A stretch of DNA of 5,598 nucleotides, from positions 1-5,598 of the forward strand of contig JBFGWM010000192.1 of NCBI GenBank assembly GCA_041588495.1. Direction: 5' to 3'. Numbering within the stretch: position 1 is the first letter of the stretch; the number at the start of each line of letters is the position of its first letter. Under the pieces are notes generated by a model, which saw only the letters and a list, made by a program, of their open reading frames with translations, ran no database searches and had not been told where the DNA came from. The stretch comes from JBFGWM01 sp041588495. GTDB taxonomy: Bacteria; Pseudomonadota; Gammaproteobacteria; Pseudomonadales; JBFGWM01. A program made the translations under genes and the position numbers. Positions 5,548 to 5,598 of the stretch are shown one piece after another.

Positions 5548-5598
5548 CAAGCCGACGGGCACCCGCTCCCAGCTCCCGGACCAGGCACCCAGAGCGGG
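5548..5598. other. Right-edge non-coding stretch with a 7-bp inverted repeat
   Basis: No ORF or RNA gene is recognised. CCCGCTC (5562-5568) and GAGCGGG (5592-5598) are complementary across a 23-nt gap, and the right arm touches the window end, so it may continue outside. A short tandem GCTCCCA-GCTCCC is at 5565-5577. Function is unknown. Confidence 0.3.

Overview
This 5.6-kb window is GC-rich (roughly two-thirds G+C by eye). It looks like an ordinary chromosomal segment of a high-GC gammaproteobacterium, perhaps of the Chromatiales/Ectothiorhodospiraceae type. That placement is inferred from the gene content (ampD, a DUF1631 protein, a retropepsin-like protease, nadC, tRNA-Thr), from close motif matches to E. 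coli and Pseudomonas AmpD and NadC as I recall them, and from codon use. No mobile element, CRISPR array, rRNA or obvious horizontally acquired block is visible.

Layout. (1) Minus strand, 1-2399: a two-gene unit reading leftwards. It holds a DUF1631-family protein of 623 aa, followed in the same reading frame by ampD, whose 3' end runs off the left edge of the window. (2) 2400-2559: a 160-bp divergent intergenic region with candidate promoters in both directions and a perfect 10-bp palindrome. (3) Plus strand, 2560-3105: a small protein with one membrane anchor and a retropepsin-like aspartic protease domain. (4) 3106-3176: a short intergenic region with a plausible sigma70-type promoter. (5) Plus strand, 3177-5371: a sodium:alanine/glycine symporter (AGCS family) and nadC, whose stop and start overlap as TTGA, so they are probably translationally coupled. 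(6) Minus strand, 5431-5506: tRNA-Thr(CGU), convergent with nadC, with a good promoter and a GC-rich discriminator to its right. The last ~50 bases hold no recognisable gene.

Functional picture. AmpD is the cytoplasmic amidase of peptidoglycan recycling. NadC makes nicotinate mononucleotide in de novo NAD synthesis. The symporter brings in alanine or glycine with sodium. The retropepsin probably acts on the periplasmic face of the inner membrane. As I recall, ampD, DUF1631 and nadC also lie near each other in pseudomonads, so this is probably an ancestral housekeeping neighbourhood and not a dedicated new system. I found no convincing undescribed system. The points most worth a second look are the membrane-anchored retropepsin, the cysteine cluster next to the AmpD zinc ligand, the TTG/TGA overlap at nadC, and the single in-frame stop between DUF1631 and ampD.
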